From Mesorhizobium sp. WSM4904 (GTDB lineage Bacteria > Pseudomonadota > Alphaproteobacteria > Rhizobiales > Rhizobiaceae), in contig NZ_CP121354.1 in NCBI RefSeq assembly GCF_029674545.1, positions 1,674,001-1,738,000 of the forward strand: a stretch of 64,000 bases of DNA, written 5' to 3'. Each line of letters begins with the position of its first letter. Position 1 is the stretch's first letter. Under the pieces are notes generated by a model. It was not told where the DNA came from. It ran no database searches and saw only the letters and a list, made by a program, of their open reading frames with translations. The translations under genes were made by a program, and so were the position numbers. This document shows positions 49,805-58,388 of the stretch, piece by piece.

Positions 49805-52800
49805 TCAGCTGGTCGCGCAGGGCGGCGAGCTTGGCGAAGGGCGAATCCGGATCGAAGCGCTGCGGGCGCTCCTCGCGCGGCTTGCCTTGGAAGGCCGGCT
49901 TGCCGGCGGAAGCATTGTCCTTGCCGTCCTGCCTGTTGCCCTTCCAGTCCTGCCTACCCTCACGGCGATCGGGACGCTCGCCCTGCGGCCGGCCTTCGCG
50001 CCGTTCGCCGCCCTCGCGTTCCGGCCTCGGCTTGAACTTCGAGCGGTCGAAGCGCGGTTTGCCGGCACCATCGCGCTGATCGCGGCGGCCCTCATGGGCC
50101 GGCCGATCTCCGGGCTCGCCACTCGCGGCGCCCGCCTGACCCTCACGCGGGGCCTGCCCGCCGCGCTGGCGGTTGTCGCGACGGCCGTCATGGCGATGAC
50201 GCGGCCGCTGATGATCGAAACGTGCCTGCCGCCACAGAAGGATAGGTTTCGGCTGTTCCTGCTCGGCCGCCGCTTCGGCAGGGGCGTTACCCTCCCCTCG
50301 ATGGGGGCGCGGCGCGCAGCGCCGGGGCGGGGAGCGCCGGCGCTGTTGGCACTGCCTGCATCGTCGGCGCCGTCACCCCCACCCGCGTCGCTTGGCGCTG
50401 CGCCCCCCATCGAGGGGGAGGTGGGCGCCTCGGCGCCTGCTTCAGCTGCTTGGGCAGAGGTTTCCGCTTGTTCTTCCACAGCGACTGGTTCTTTAGCGGC
50501 CGCGCCAGCGTCCGGTTCAGCGGCAATTTCGGCGGAAGCCGGCGCGCCAGTCTCCAGACCTTCGTCGAGCGGCGCGGCCGCGCCGTCGTCGGCCGGCGCC
50601 TCAGCCGCCTGCGCGGCGCGCGCGGCCTCTTCTGCCGCAAGCTTAGCCGCAGCGGCCTCGCGGGCGGCGGTGTCCAGCGCGTCCAGCTTCGCCTTCACCT
50701 CGGCGGCCGGCTTCGGTTCGGAACGATAGCCGAGGCCCTTGAGGATTTCTTCCATGTCGTCGGCGGTGGCGCCGAGGATCGACATCATCGGCGGCGTCAC
50801 CATGAAGGCGTGGCCGTCATAGGCGCCGTCGGGCCGCTGGCCGAGGCCGGGCTTCCAGTTGGTCGCCGGGCGGATGAGGTCGGCCAGCCGCTCGAGAATA
50901 TCGACGCGCACGGCGCGGCGGCCGAGATTGCGATAGCCGGCGAGCTTGTAGAAGGTCTTGTCGAAGGCCGGGTCGATGACCACCGAGGTGCGGCCCGACG
51001 CCAGCGCGTGGACGACATCGCCGAAGCCCGGCTTGTCCTTGCCGTCGTTCTGCAGCGCCCAGAGCAGCGTGACCAGCCCGGCCGGCGCCGGCTTGATCAG
51101 CGCCGGCACGAAGACGTGATAGGCGCCGAAGCGCACGCCGAGGCGACGCAGCGCCGCGCGGCCTTCCTGGTCGAGCGACTTCATTTCCTCGGCGATGTCG
51201 CGGCGGTTGATAAGGCCGAAATGCTCGACGAGCTGGAAGGCGATGCCGCGCGCGATGCCGGTGATCTGCTCGGCATTCTTCAGATCGACGAGGGGCTTCA
51301 GCAGCGTTTCGATCTGGAAATTGACGAAACGCTCGGCGCGCGCCGCGACCTTGTCGCGGGCAGGCCCGGTGAGCTGCTCGTCGGCAAGCAGCACAAGCCG
51401 TGGCTTCAGCGCCTCGTCGCCGGCGACCAGCGTGCCGATCGGCGCGCCGATCCAGCGCAATATACCGTCCGAGCCCAATGCCAGATCGCCGTTGGCGCAG
51501 GCGGCAAAACGCTCGGCGCGCGCCTCGAATTCGGCCGCGAGCGCCTTCTGGGCAGCGGTGCGCACCGCCTTGGCATCCTCGCCGCCGGCGCTCTGGTCGG
51601 CGGTGAAGCGGAATCCCTGCAGCTCGCCGACGTGATGGCCTTCGACGAGGACGGTTCCGGTTGGGCTGATTTCAGCTTCAGGCATGGTATTTTCTCTAAG
51701 GCGCCGCATGAGGACGGAAGTCCTGCGGTCTACGAAGCGTTTCGTCAACCGCTCATGCAGCGCATCCGACAATCTGTCTTCGATTTCGCGCGTCTTTTCC
51801 TGCCAGTGTAGCTGATCGGCCAGCCAGCCCGGTCGGTTGGAGACGAAGGTCCAGGTGCGGATCTGGGCGATCCGGTGCGACAGCGTGTCGATATCGCCGT
51901 CAGTCGTGTCGGCTCGCCGCACCTGCTCGGCCATGTAATTCTCGTCGACATGGCCATGGCGCGCAAGATCCATATAGATCGAGGCGATGAGGTCGGCGTG
52001 CTGGGCGGGCGCGATCTTGCGGTAATCCGGCAGCGCGCAAGCCTCCCAGAGCAGCGCCACGCGATTCCTGCCGGTGGCGAGCGCCCTGATGTCGGCGTCG
52101 CGCGACAGATGGTCGAGCGCCTGGGCATCCACCGCCGGCAGCGCACGCGTCAATCCTTCGACCGGCGCGTTGGTCTCGGTCGAGCGCTTCAAGGCATCGA
52201 GGCTGGTAAAATCGAAATCGGCCGTGCGCCACTGCAGCACCTTCACCGGGTCGAAATCGTGTCCTTCGATCTTCTTGACCAGATCCTCGTCGAACGGATC
52301 GACCTGGCCGGTGACGCCGAAGGTGCCGTCGCGCACATGCCGTCCGGCGCGGCCGGCGATCTGGCCGAGCTCGGCGGCGGTGAGGTTGCGGTACTGGTAG
52401 CCGTCGAACTTGCGGTTCTGGGCGAAGGCGACGTGCTCGAGGTCGAGGTTCAGCCCCATGCCGATGGCGTCGGTGGCGACGAGATAGTCGACGTCGCCGG
52501 ACTGGAATATCTCCACCTGGGCATTTCGGGTGCGGGGGCTGAGCGCGCCGAGCACGACGGCGGCACCGCCCTGCTGGCGACGGATCAGCTCGGCGATGGC
52601 GTAGACCTCGTCCGCCGAGAAGGCGACGATCGCCGTGCGGCGCGGCAGGCGGGTGAGCTTCTTGGAGCCGGCATAGGCAAGGTGCGACAGCCGCGGCCGC
52701 GTCACCACCGAGACGCCCTTCAGCAGGCGCTGCAGGATGCCGTGCATGGTGGCGGCGCCCAGAAGCAGCGTCTCCTGGCGGCCGCGCAGATGCAGGATGC

Positions 52801-53164
52801 GGTCGGTGAAGATGTGGCCGCGCTCGAGGTCGCCGGCGAGCTGCACCTCGTCGATGGCGACGAAGGCGGCATCGGTCTCGCGCGGCATCGCTTCGACCGT
52901 GCAGACCGAATATTTCGCGCCCACCGGAACGATCTTCTCCTCGCCCGTGATCAGCGCCACCTTATTGGCGCCGACCTTTTCGCAGACGCGGGCATAGACC
53001 TCGCGGGCAAGAAGTCTCAGCGGCAGGCCGATGATGCCGGTCTCGTGCGCCACCATGCGCTCGATGGCGAGATGGGTCTTGCCGGTGTTGGTGGGACCCA
53101 GCACGGCCGTCACGTCACGGCCCGAAAGGATCAGCGGCTGGGTGTGTGTCGGCTGGATATTCAT
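49805..53164 (-). CDS. SUV3-like DEAD/DEAH-box RNA helicase, C-terminus out of frame
   Basis: About 1119 residues from ATG 53164 (MNIQPTHTQPLILSGRDVTAVLGPTNTGKTHLAIERMVAHETG). Helicase motifs: I GPTNTGKT, II FVAIDEVQLAGD, VI QIAGRAGRHVRDG. A mitochondrial-Suv3-type C-domain follows, as in the alphaproteobacterial MgpS-type helicases. After residue ~914 the protein enters a 134-bp palindromic insert (50289-50422) and leaves it in the wrong frame, producing an Arg/Ser/Ala-rich nonsense tail ending at 49805. Removing the insert restores ...GAEAP-NAPAEAAAEQEQPKPILLW... and a normal end FAKLAALRDQLKK with TAG at 49797-49799. The helicase core is intact, so it may still work. Confidence 0.85.
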   Translation of the reverse strand: MNIQPTHTQPLILSGRDVTAVLGPTNTGKTHLAIERMVAHETGIIGLPLRLLAREVYARVCEKVGANKVALITGEEKIVPVGAKYSVCTVEAMPRETDAAFVAIDEVQLAGDLERGHIFTDRILHLRGRQETLLLGAATMHGILQRLLKGVSVVTRPRLSHLAYAGSKKLTRLPRRTAIVAFSADEVYAIAELIRRQQGGAAVVLGALSPRTRNAQVEIFQSGDVDYLVATDAIGMGLNLDLEHVAFAQNRKFDGYQYRNLTAAELGQIAGRAGRHVRDGTFGVTGQVDPFDEDLVKKIEGHDFDPVKVLQWRTADFDFTSLDALKRSTETNAPVEGLTRALPAVDAQALDHLSRDADIRALATGRNRVALLWEACALPDYRKIAPAQHADLIASIYMDLARHGHVDENYMAEQVRRADTTDGDIDTLSHRIAQIRTWTFVSNRPGWLADQLHWQEKTREIEDRLSDALHERLTKRFVDRRTSVLMRRLRENTMPEAEISPTGTVLVEGHHVGELQGFRFTADQSAGGEDAKAVRTAAQKALAAEFEARAERFAACANGDLALGSDGILRWIGAPIGTLVAGDEALKPRLVLLADEQLTGPARDKVAARAERFVNFQIETLLKPLVDLKNAEQITGIARGIAFQLVEHFGLINRRDIAEEMKSLDQEGRAALRRLGVRFGAYHVFVPALIKPAPAGLVTLLWALQNDGKDKPGFGDVVHALASGRTSVVIDPAFDKTFYKLAGYRNLGRRAVRVDILERLADLIRPATNWKPGLGQRPDGAYDGHAFMVTPPMMSILGATADDMEEILKGLGYRSEPKPAAEVKAKLDALDTAAREAAAAKLAAEEAARAAQAAEAPADDGAAAPLDEGLETGAPASAEIAAEPDAGAAAKEPVAVEEQAETSAQAAEAGAEAPTSPSMGGAAPSDAGGGDGADDAGSANSAGAPRPGAARRAPIEGRVTPLPKRRPSRNSRNLSFCGGRHVSIISGRVIAMTAVATTASAAGRPRVRVRRAPRVASPEIGRPMRAAAISAMVPANRASTARSSSRGRNARAANGAKAGRRASVPIAVRVGRTGRATGRTARTMLPPASRPSKASRARSARSASIRIRPSPSSPPCATS
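50289..50422. repeat. 134-bp palindromic element inserted in the helicase gene
   Basis: Imperfect inverted arms: ACCCTCCCCTCGATGGGGGC (50289-50308) against GCGCCCCCCATCGAGGGGGA and GGT ending at 50422, each continuing into GCAGCGCC. Its length is 2 mod 3, exactly what is needed to explain the frame change of the helicase tail. Confidence 0.85.
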
Positions 53165-53345
53165 CGGCTCGGAAATTTGAGTCTTTTCTGCCGCTCGTCG
53201 TCGGATACGCAGCGGTGCCGCCGCATGTGACAGGCGACACATAGGGATTTCAGATGCGAAGCGAAAGCAGAATGTTCCTCAAAAGAGATGGCGCGCCCGC
53301 CGGCAAGGTCAAAATCCGCCGTCGATTAACCGGTGGAACGAGTCT

Positions 53346-53367
53346 GGAACGAATCGGCGACGAATCA
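53346..53367. repeat. 22-bp direct repeat with two GANTC sites, copy 1
   Basis: Identical to 53630-53651; contains GAATC-GGCGAC-GAATC. Followed about 20 bp later by TTTGTTCAC. Confidence 0.9.
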
Positions 53368-53629
53368 CTGACTCATTCTGATTCAGGTTTTGTTCACGGC
53401 TATATGTGGATTTTTTGACGACGAGTCTCACCACATGCTGAATCCGGAAACTGGCCCGTTTCATGCTTGGCCAGGGTAGGCTCCGGAGGGCCGTTAACTT
53501 TTGCCGGTGAACGATCACGGCCGGCTCGAGCGCAGCCGCCAAGATTATGAAATGGTTGATCTTTCCTAATCGCTGTTAATCTTTTCGGCGTCGTTTCGGG
53601 CTCCGTGCGTTAACTTTCCGGCCAAAGCC

Positions 53630-53651
53630 GGAACGAATCGGCGACGAATCA
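53630..53651. repeat. 22-bp direct repeat with two GANTC sites, copy 2
   Basis: Identical to 53346-53367; likewise followed about 20 bp later by TTTGTTCAC, so the similarity extends beyond the perfect match. Confidence 0.9.
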
Positions 53652-53812
53652 GCGATCTACAAATATTCCTGGTTTGTTCACCCCAAGATATGGTGTCGTC
53701 CACAGCTTGCGCACCGAAAATTCACAGCTTGCGAACAGGGTTTCGCACAAGGGACGCCGACGCCGTTAACTTTTGTGTGCCGTATTGAGGCATGCGCGGT
53801 GGAGGCGCCGAC

Positions 53813-53846
53813 AAAAACAGGCGGTCCGGCTGTTCCGGACCGCCTG
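53813..53846 (-). terminator. Rho-independent terminator after phbB
   Basis: CAGGCGGTCCG / CGGACCGCCTG 11-bp perfect stem with a seven-base loop, followed by TTTTTG on the minus strand. Confidence 0.88.
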
Positions 53847-53865
53847 CCGCCGCTGTCAAAAGACC

Positions 53866-54588
53866 TCAGGCGAAATACTGGCCGCCATTGGCGGTGATCG
53901 TCGAGCCGGTGATGAAGCCGGCCTCGTCGGACGCCAGGAAGACGACGCAGCGCGCGATCTCTTGCGGCTCGCCGAGACGGCCGACCGGAATCTGGGCGAT
54001 GATCGATTCCCGCACTTTTTCCGGCACTGCCATGACCATGTCGGTGGCGATGTAGCCGGGGCAGACGACGTTGACGGTGATGCCCGCGCGGGCCCCTTCT
54101 TGAGCCAGCGCCTTGGTGAAGCCGATGTCGCCGGCTTTCGAGGCCGAGTAGTTGACCTGGCCCATCTGGCCCTTCTGGCCGTTGATCGAGGAAATGGTGA
54201 TGACGCGGCCGAACTTGCGGTCGCGCATGCCGCCCCACAGCGGATGCGTCATGTTGAAGACGCCGGAGAGGTTGGTGTCGATGACCTCCTTCCACTGCTC
54301 GCGCGTCATCTTGTGGAACATGGTGTCGCGGGTGATGCCGGCATTGTTGACCAGCACCGAGACCGGGCCGAGATCGGCCTCGACCTGGGCGATGCCTGCG
54401 GCGCAGGCGTCGTAGTCGGCGACCGACCATTTGTAGACGGGGATGCCCGTCTCGGCCTTGAATTTCTGGGCCGCCTCGTCGTTGCCGGCATAGTTCGCGG
54501 CGACCGAATAGCCGGCATTCTTCAAGGCCACCGATATCGCCGCACCGATGCCGCGCGATCCGCCCGTGACGATTGCTACTTTGCTCAT
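53866..54588 (-). CDS. phbB: acetoacetyl-CoA reductase PhbB
   Basis: A 240-residue short-chain dehydrogenase. NADPH loop TGGSRGIGAAISVALK; catalytic Ser/Tyr/Lys in ISSINGQKGQMGQVNYSASKAGDIGF; C-terminal TGSTITANGGQYFA is diagnostic of PhaB. It reduces acetoacetyl-CoA to (R)-3-hydroxybutyryl-CoA for PHB. AGGGAGGACCAC precedes the ATG. It is the second gene after phbA on the minus strand. Confidence 0.95.
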   Translation of the reverse strand: MSKVAIVTGGSRGIGAAISVALKNAGYSVAANYAGNDEAAQKFKAETGIPVYKWSVADYDACAAGIAQVEADLGPVSVLVNNAGITRDTMFHKMTREQWKEVIDTNLSGVFNMTHPLWGGMRDRKFGRVITISSINGQKGQMGQVNYSASKAGDIGFTKALAQEGARAGITVNVVCPGYIATDMVMAVPEKVRESIIAQIPVGRLGEPQEIARCVVFLASDEAGFITGSTITANGGQYFA

Positions 54589-54614
54589 GTGGTCCTCCCT
54601 TTAAAATCGTCTGA

Positions 54615-54701
54615 GCGAATAGGGAGTAGCGAATAGCGAGTAGGGATTTATGTCCCGCCGCGCCGACGCCCGTTCTTCCCTATTCGCTACTCCCTATTCG
54701 C
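54615..54701. repeat. 22-bp inverted tandem-octamer repeat between phbA and phbB
   Basis: 54615-54636 and 54680-54701 are perfect inverted copies built from units such as GCGAATAG and GGAGTAGC, with a 43-bp spacer. The transcript of phbA-phbB would form a long hairpin here. The architecture, though not the sequence, resembles the repeats around the S23-type gene at 13.9-14.4 kb. Confidence 0.9.
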
Positions 54702-54719
54702 TATTGGCTATTGGCTTTC

Positions 54720-55904
54720 TCAGAGCGCTTCCACGCACATGGCGACGCCCATGCCGCCGCCGATGCAAAGCGTCGCGAGACCCTTCTTGGCACTTCTGCG
54801 GCGCATCTCATGGACCAGCGTGTTGAAGATGCGGGCACCCGAAGCGCCGATCGGATGGCCGATGGCGATGGCGCCGCCATTGACGTTGACGATCGAGGGA
54901 TCCCAGCCCAAGCCCTTGTTGACGGCGCAGGCCTGCGCGGCGAAGGCCTCGTTGGCCTCCACGAGGTCGAGGTCCTTGACCGACCAGCCGGCCTTCTCCA
55001 GCGCCCGCTTCGAGGCCGGGATCGGGCCGGTTCCCATGATTGCCGGATCGACGCCGGCGGTCGCCCAGGAGGCGATGCGGACCAGCGGGGTGATGCCGCG
55101 CCGGGCAGCCTCGGCCTCCGTCATCAGCAGCGCGCCGGCGGCGCCGTCATTGATGCCGGAAGCGTTGGCGGCGGTGACGGTGCCTTCCTTGTCGAAGGCC
55201 GGCTTCAGCTTGGTCATGGCATCCAGCGTCGCGCCGTGGCGGATATATTCGTCCTGGTCGACGACGGTGTCGCCCTTCTTGCCCTTGACGGTGAAGGCGA
55301 CGATCTCGTCCTTGAACTTGCCGGCCTTCTGCGCGGCTTCGGCCTTGTTCTGCGAGGCGAGCGCGAACTCATCCTGGTCCTCGCGGGTGATCTGGAACTG
55401 ACGGGCGACGTTCTCGGCGGTGTTGCCCATGTGGTAGCCGTTGAAGGCATCCCACAGACCGTCCTTGATCATCGTGTCGATCATCTTGTAGTCGCCCATC
55501 TTGACGCCGGCGCGCAGGTGCTGGGCGTGGGGCGAGAGCGACATCGATTCCTGGCCGCCGGCTACGATCACCTTGGCGTCGCCGGTGGCGATCTGCTGCA
55601 TGCCGAGCGCGATCGCCCTGAGGCCCGAACCGCAAACCTGGTTGAGGCCCCAGGCCGTGGTCTCCTTGGGCAGGCCGGCGATGATCGAGGCCTGGCGAGC
55701 CGGGTTCTGGCCTTGAGCGGCGGTCAGCACCTGGCCCAGGATGACCTCGTCGACTTCCGCTGCCTCGACGCCGGCCCGCGCCAGCAATTCCTTGATGACC
55801 ACGGCGCCGAGCTCATGCGCCGGCGTTGCGGCGAAACTGCCGTTGAAGGAGCCGACCGCCGTGCGGGCGGCGCTGGCGACGACGATTGAATTGGAAGCGG
55901 CCAT
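54720..55904 (-). CDS. phbA: acetyl-CoA acetyltransferase (beta-ketothiolase) PhbA
   Basis: A 394-residue thiolase from ATG 55904 (GGAGAAGAAA upstream). Nucleophile C91 in [12 protein letters not shown]; His in [12 protein letters not shown]; second Cys in [13 protein letters not shown]. It condenses two acetyl-CoA to acetoacetyl-CoA, the first PHB step. It is divergent from phaR over a 305-bp shared region. Confidence 0.95.
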   Translation of the reverse strand: MAASNSIVVASAARTAVGSFNGSFAATPAHELGAVVIKELLARAGVEAAEVDEVILGQVLTAAQGQNPARQASIIAGLPKETTAWGLNQVCGSGLRAIALGMQQIATGDAKVIVAGGQESMSLSPHAQHLRAGVKMGDYKMIDTMIKDGLWDAFNGYHMGNTAENVARQFQITREDQDEFALASQNKAEAAQKAGKFKDEIVAFTVKGKKGDTVVDQDEYIRHGATLDAMTKLKPAFDKEGTVTAANASGINDGAAGALLMTEAEAARRGITPLVRIASWATAGVDPAIMGTGPIPASKRALEKAGWSVKDLDLVEANEAFAAQACAVNKGLGWDPSIVNVNGGAIAIGHPIGASGARIFNTLVHEMRRRSAKKGLATLCIGGGMGVAMCVEAL

Positions 55905-56209
55905 TTTCTTCTCCAGACTTCGAGGTGTCGTGTTTTGGGCTATCTTTGAAGACTTTTCTTGCCCGTTCAATGACCTGAGTCAAACCGGAAATGGGCATGG
56001 CCGCCATGCGCGGCAAGCAAGTCGGGCGCTTATCGTGACGGCGCAGCCGTCGCCGCGCGGCACAATTTCATCCGTCCATTCCGCACTAAATGATGCCGCA
56101 CTGCACAAAGCACTTGGAATTGTGACGCTTTTGCGCATATCCTCGACAAATGGCGCAATCGTTACCGGCCGCTTACTCTGAACGCGCCGGTATCCTGGGG
56201 AGGATACGG
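55905..56209. other. 305-bp divergent phbA-phaR promoter region
   Basis: It contains a TGCCGCACTGCAC motif (56094-56106) resembling TGC-rich PhaR-binding sites. No gene is supported. Confidence 0.5.
56094..56106. promoter_or_regulatory. candidate PhaR-binding motif at the phbA/phaR promoters
   Basis: TGCCGCACTGCAC, nearly identical to TGCTGCACTGCAAC at 61173-61186 upstream of the patatin-like gene. PhaR proteins bind TGC/GCA-rich inverted elements, so autoregulation is likely (inference). Confidence 0.5.
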
Positions 56210-56803
56210 ATGGCCGCAAAAGACGACCCGATCGTCATCAAGAAATATGCCAACCGCCGGCTCTACAACACCGGCACCAGCACCTATGTGACGCTCGAGG
56301 ATCTGGCCGAGATGGTCAAGAAGGGCGAGGAGTTCACCGTGCAGGACGCCAAGACCGGCGACGACATCACGCATCCGGTGCTGACCCAGATCATCTTCGA
56401 GCTGGAGAACAAGGATGGGCAGAACATGCTGCCGATCCCGTTCCTGCGCCAGCTGATCTCGTTCTATGGCGACCAGATGCAGATGATCGTGCCGAGCTTC
56501 CTCGAACAGTCGATGATCGCTTTCTCCAAGGAGCAGGAGCGCTTCCGCGAGCAGATGAAGGGCGCCTTCGGCAAGACGCCGATCGACATGATGAAGACGC
56601 CGATGAAGGCGCTGGAGGAGCAGACGCGCCGGAACGTCGAGATGTTCCAGAACGCAATGCGCATGTTCACGCCGTTCCCGTCGGCGGGGACCAGTTCCTC
56701 CGCACCGGCCGAGCCGCCGAAGAAGGAAGAAAAGTCCGACGATCTGCAGGAATTGAAGGCGCAGATCGCCGCCATGCAGCGCAAGCTCGACACGATGTCC
56801 TGA
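56210..56803 (+). CDS. phaR: polyhydroxyalkanoate synthesis repressor PhaR
   Basis: A 197-residue protein from ATG 56210 with GGGGAGGATACGG upstream. The N-terminal PHB-accumulation regulatory domain is very conserved: IVIKKYANRRLYNTGTSTYVTLEDLAEMVKKGEEFTVQDAKTGDDITHPVLTQII. A helical middle (EQERFREQMKGAFG) and a C-terminal coiled coil (DDLQELKAQIAAMQRKLDTM) follow. It binds PHB granules and represses phasin and other pha genes; it is also called AniA in rhizobia. Confidence 0.95.
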   Translation: MAAKDDPIVIKKYANRRLYNTGTSTYVTLEDLAEMVKKGEEFTVQDAKTGDDITHPVLTQIIFELENKDGQNMLPIPFLRQLISFYGDQMQMIVPSFLEQSMIAFSKEQERFREQMKGAFGKTPIDMMKTPMKALEEQTRRNVEMFQNAMRMFTPFPSAGTSSSAPAEPPKKEEKSDDLQELKAQIAAMQRKLDTMS

Positions 56804-56884
56804 CGGGTTGTGCGCTTGGTGGCGATAGCCAACGTCTGAGATAGGCGGAAACACCCATCCCTTCGTCATCCTCGGGCTTGACCC

Positions 56885-58217
56885 CATAGGCGCTAACTTA
56901 GCAATCGATGTGCGATGGCGCGTCGTCGTCGGGGTGGTTCGCGCAAGCGGTGGAGCAGCATGTCGAGGGAGATCAACCTGGTAGGCCCCAGTAATACAGC
57001 CATCGAGATGTTGGAGATTGCCAAGGCCACGAGACGCCAGATCGGCAGGGCGGATCGGTTCAGGCGGCCAGGGGGAGAGAGTCCGGCGCCTCGGGATCGA
57101 GGGCCGGCAGGTCATCTTCGGCCAGCAGGGCGGCCAGCAGAGCGGTGTTGATCCACAGGCGAGCCAGGTCGGGATCCTTTGCGCGGAGATCTTCCAGACC
57201 CACCAGCGACTTCATGCGTTTGAACGCCAGCTCGATCTGCCATCGCAGACGATAGGTCGAGGCGAGCCGCTCAGGCGGCCAGTCATCCGGCGGCAGCGAT
57301 GTCAACAGCACCAGATAGCCGGCCATCTCGATGCCGGCCTGGCTGGGTTTGTATCTCGCCTTGGCCGCCAAACGGCGCGCCGCTCGTCTGGCCTTCTCAG
57401 CCGCCTCGGGCGGCATGGGCAGGATCACCACCCGAGCGGGTATCGCGACCCTGGACTTGCCGTCCTGGACGCCCACCGAAAGATCGAGCACGCCCTTCTT
57501 GCTCGCTTCACGGCACAGCGCCAAGCGATCCAATAGCCGGCCTTGGCCATCCAGCAGGCGTGGATAGTTTGAAGGGGCACGAACCAGAAAATCAGCCCCT
57601 GCCTCGATTACCCGAGCCAGATCGTCGGCCTTGGCGTGGGCACGGTCGGCGATCCGAAGCTCTCCGGCCCTGGCGCCGCGCGACAGCCGCTCGGCTTCAT
57701 GGCGATCCGTGACCTCCACCGAACAGAGCTTCAGCGTTGCAAGATCAAACACCGTGTGCACCATCCAATAGACCCGCTTGGGACCAGGCGGCGCAACTAC
57801 CGTGGCGTCCACCGCCATCATCCGCAGGCCTCCGTACAAGCCGGCGAAGGCTTCGGGGCAGCGCTCGGCAAGCAATTCCGAAACCAGGCCGCCCACCCAA
57901 TCAGCACTGGCCTTCAGACGCTTCAGCATCGCCACGTCCGACATCGACGCCACTCCCCGCTGCTCGGCCCAACCAGCCAGCATCCGAAGCGAGAAGCGAC
58001 CCAGCACATAGGCAAAACACAGCCGCAGCAGGTCAGCAGCGCTAGCCACCTGCCGTTTGCGCAGCAGCGCCCCAGCCTCCCGCGCGCTGGTCTCCAACTC
58101 TTCTGCCGAGCCCAATCGTCCGACCAGCTCGTCCCAATCCAACGCTTGCAGCGAATCGCTCATAACCACGGTGAATCACTCACCACGATCACCGTCAAGC
58201 CTAAGTTAGCGCCTATG
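56885..58217. mobile_element. IS4-type insertion sequence, complete (1333 bp)
   Basis: Perfect 17-bp terminal inverted repeats: CATAGGCGCTAACTTAG (56885-56901) and its complement CTAAGTTAGCGCCTATG (58201-58217). An 11-bp target-site duplication, GGGCTTGACCC, flanks it (56874-56884 and 58218-58228). Intact ends, intact duplication and an uninterrupted transposase suggest a recent insertion. Confidence 0.93.
57060..58169 (-). CDS. IS4-family DDE transposase
   Basis: A 369-residue protein. Catalytic triad: D121 in MAVDATVV, D175 in LRIADRAHAK and E313 in STYRLRWQIELAFKRMK, the last being the Y-x2-R-x3-E-x6-K signature of the IS4 family. It is inside a 1333-bp element with perfect 17-bp ends. 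No accessory gene. It is probably functional. Confidence 0.92.
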   Translation of the reverse strand: MVMSDSLQALDWDELVGRLGSAEELETSAREAGALLRKRQVASAADLLRLCFAYVLGRFSLRMLAGWAEQRGVASMSDVAMLKRLKASADWVGGLVSELLAERCPEAFAGLYGGLRMMAVDATVVAPPGPKRVYWMVHTVFDLATLKLCSVEVTDRHEAERLSRGARAGELRIADRAHAKADDLARVIEAGADFLVRAPSNYPRLLDGQGRLLDRLALCREASKKGVLDLSVGVQDGKSRVAIPARVVILPMPPEAAEKARRAARRLAAKARYKPSQAGIEMAGYLVLLTSLPPDDWPPERLASTYRLRWQIELAFKRMKSLVGLEDLRAKDPDLARLWINTALLAALLAEDDLPALDPEAPDSLPLAA

Positions 58218-58388
58218 GGGCTTGACCCGAGGATCCATGCCGTGACCGACGCCGTGGGGCGCACCAGTGCAGAATTCTGTAACCGTTGCAACGTCTTAGC
58301 GTCACGGCATGGATCCTAGGGTCTGCGCGCGTCGCTTCGCTCCTTGCTCCGCCCTAGGATGACGGGGTGAGAGCCGCTTCGGCTAATC

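Larger units (their letters stand above)
53165..53865. other. 701-bp gene-poor region with GANTC cluster and direct repeats
   Basis: No convincing gene. Nine GANTC (CcrM methylation) sites fall between 53340 and 53650: 53340, 53351, 53362, 53370, 53380, 53423, 53440, 53635, 53646. A 22-bp direct repeat, GGAACGAATCGGCGACGAAT plus CA, occurs at 53346-53367 and 53630-53651. GTTAACTTT recurs three times; TGTGGATTT (53405) resembles a weak DnaA box. The phbB terminator is at the right end. Confidence 0.6.
56855..58375. repeat. palindromic intergenic repeat split by an IS element
   Basis: The left part (TTCGTCATCCTCGGGCTTGACCC, 56861-56884) continues after the IS as GAGGATCCATGCCGTGACC, so the joined sequence is a CATCCTCGGG-CTTGACCC-GAGGAT palindrome. 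The right part also contains CACGGCATGGATCCTAGGG and GCCCTAGGATGACGG, forming further inverted pairs. The unit is about 190 bp without the IS. Confidence 0.75.

Noticed and set aside
49887..50729. 280-residue hydrophobic-looking frame on the plus strand
   Set aside because: Antisense of the helicase C-terminal region; the apparent helices come from complementing Arg/Glu/Ala codons.
53309..53542. 77-codon frame on the minus strand in the GANTC-rich region
   Set aside because: No ribosome site, no domain, and it runs across the direct repeat; treated as non-coding.
53165..53865. Chromosomal replication origin
   Set aside because: GANTC cluster and AT-rich words are suggestive, but there is no parAB, hemE, dnaA or gidA nearby and no clear array of DnaA boxes. 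Left as an unexplained region rather than called oriC.
56855..58375. CRISPR array
   Set aside because: Repeats are single palindromes interrupted by an IS, not regularly spaced direct repeats with spacers; no cas genes in the window.
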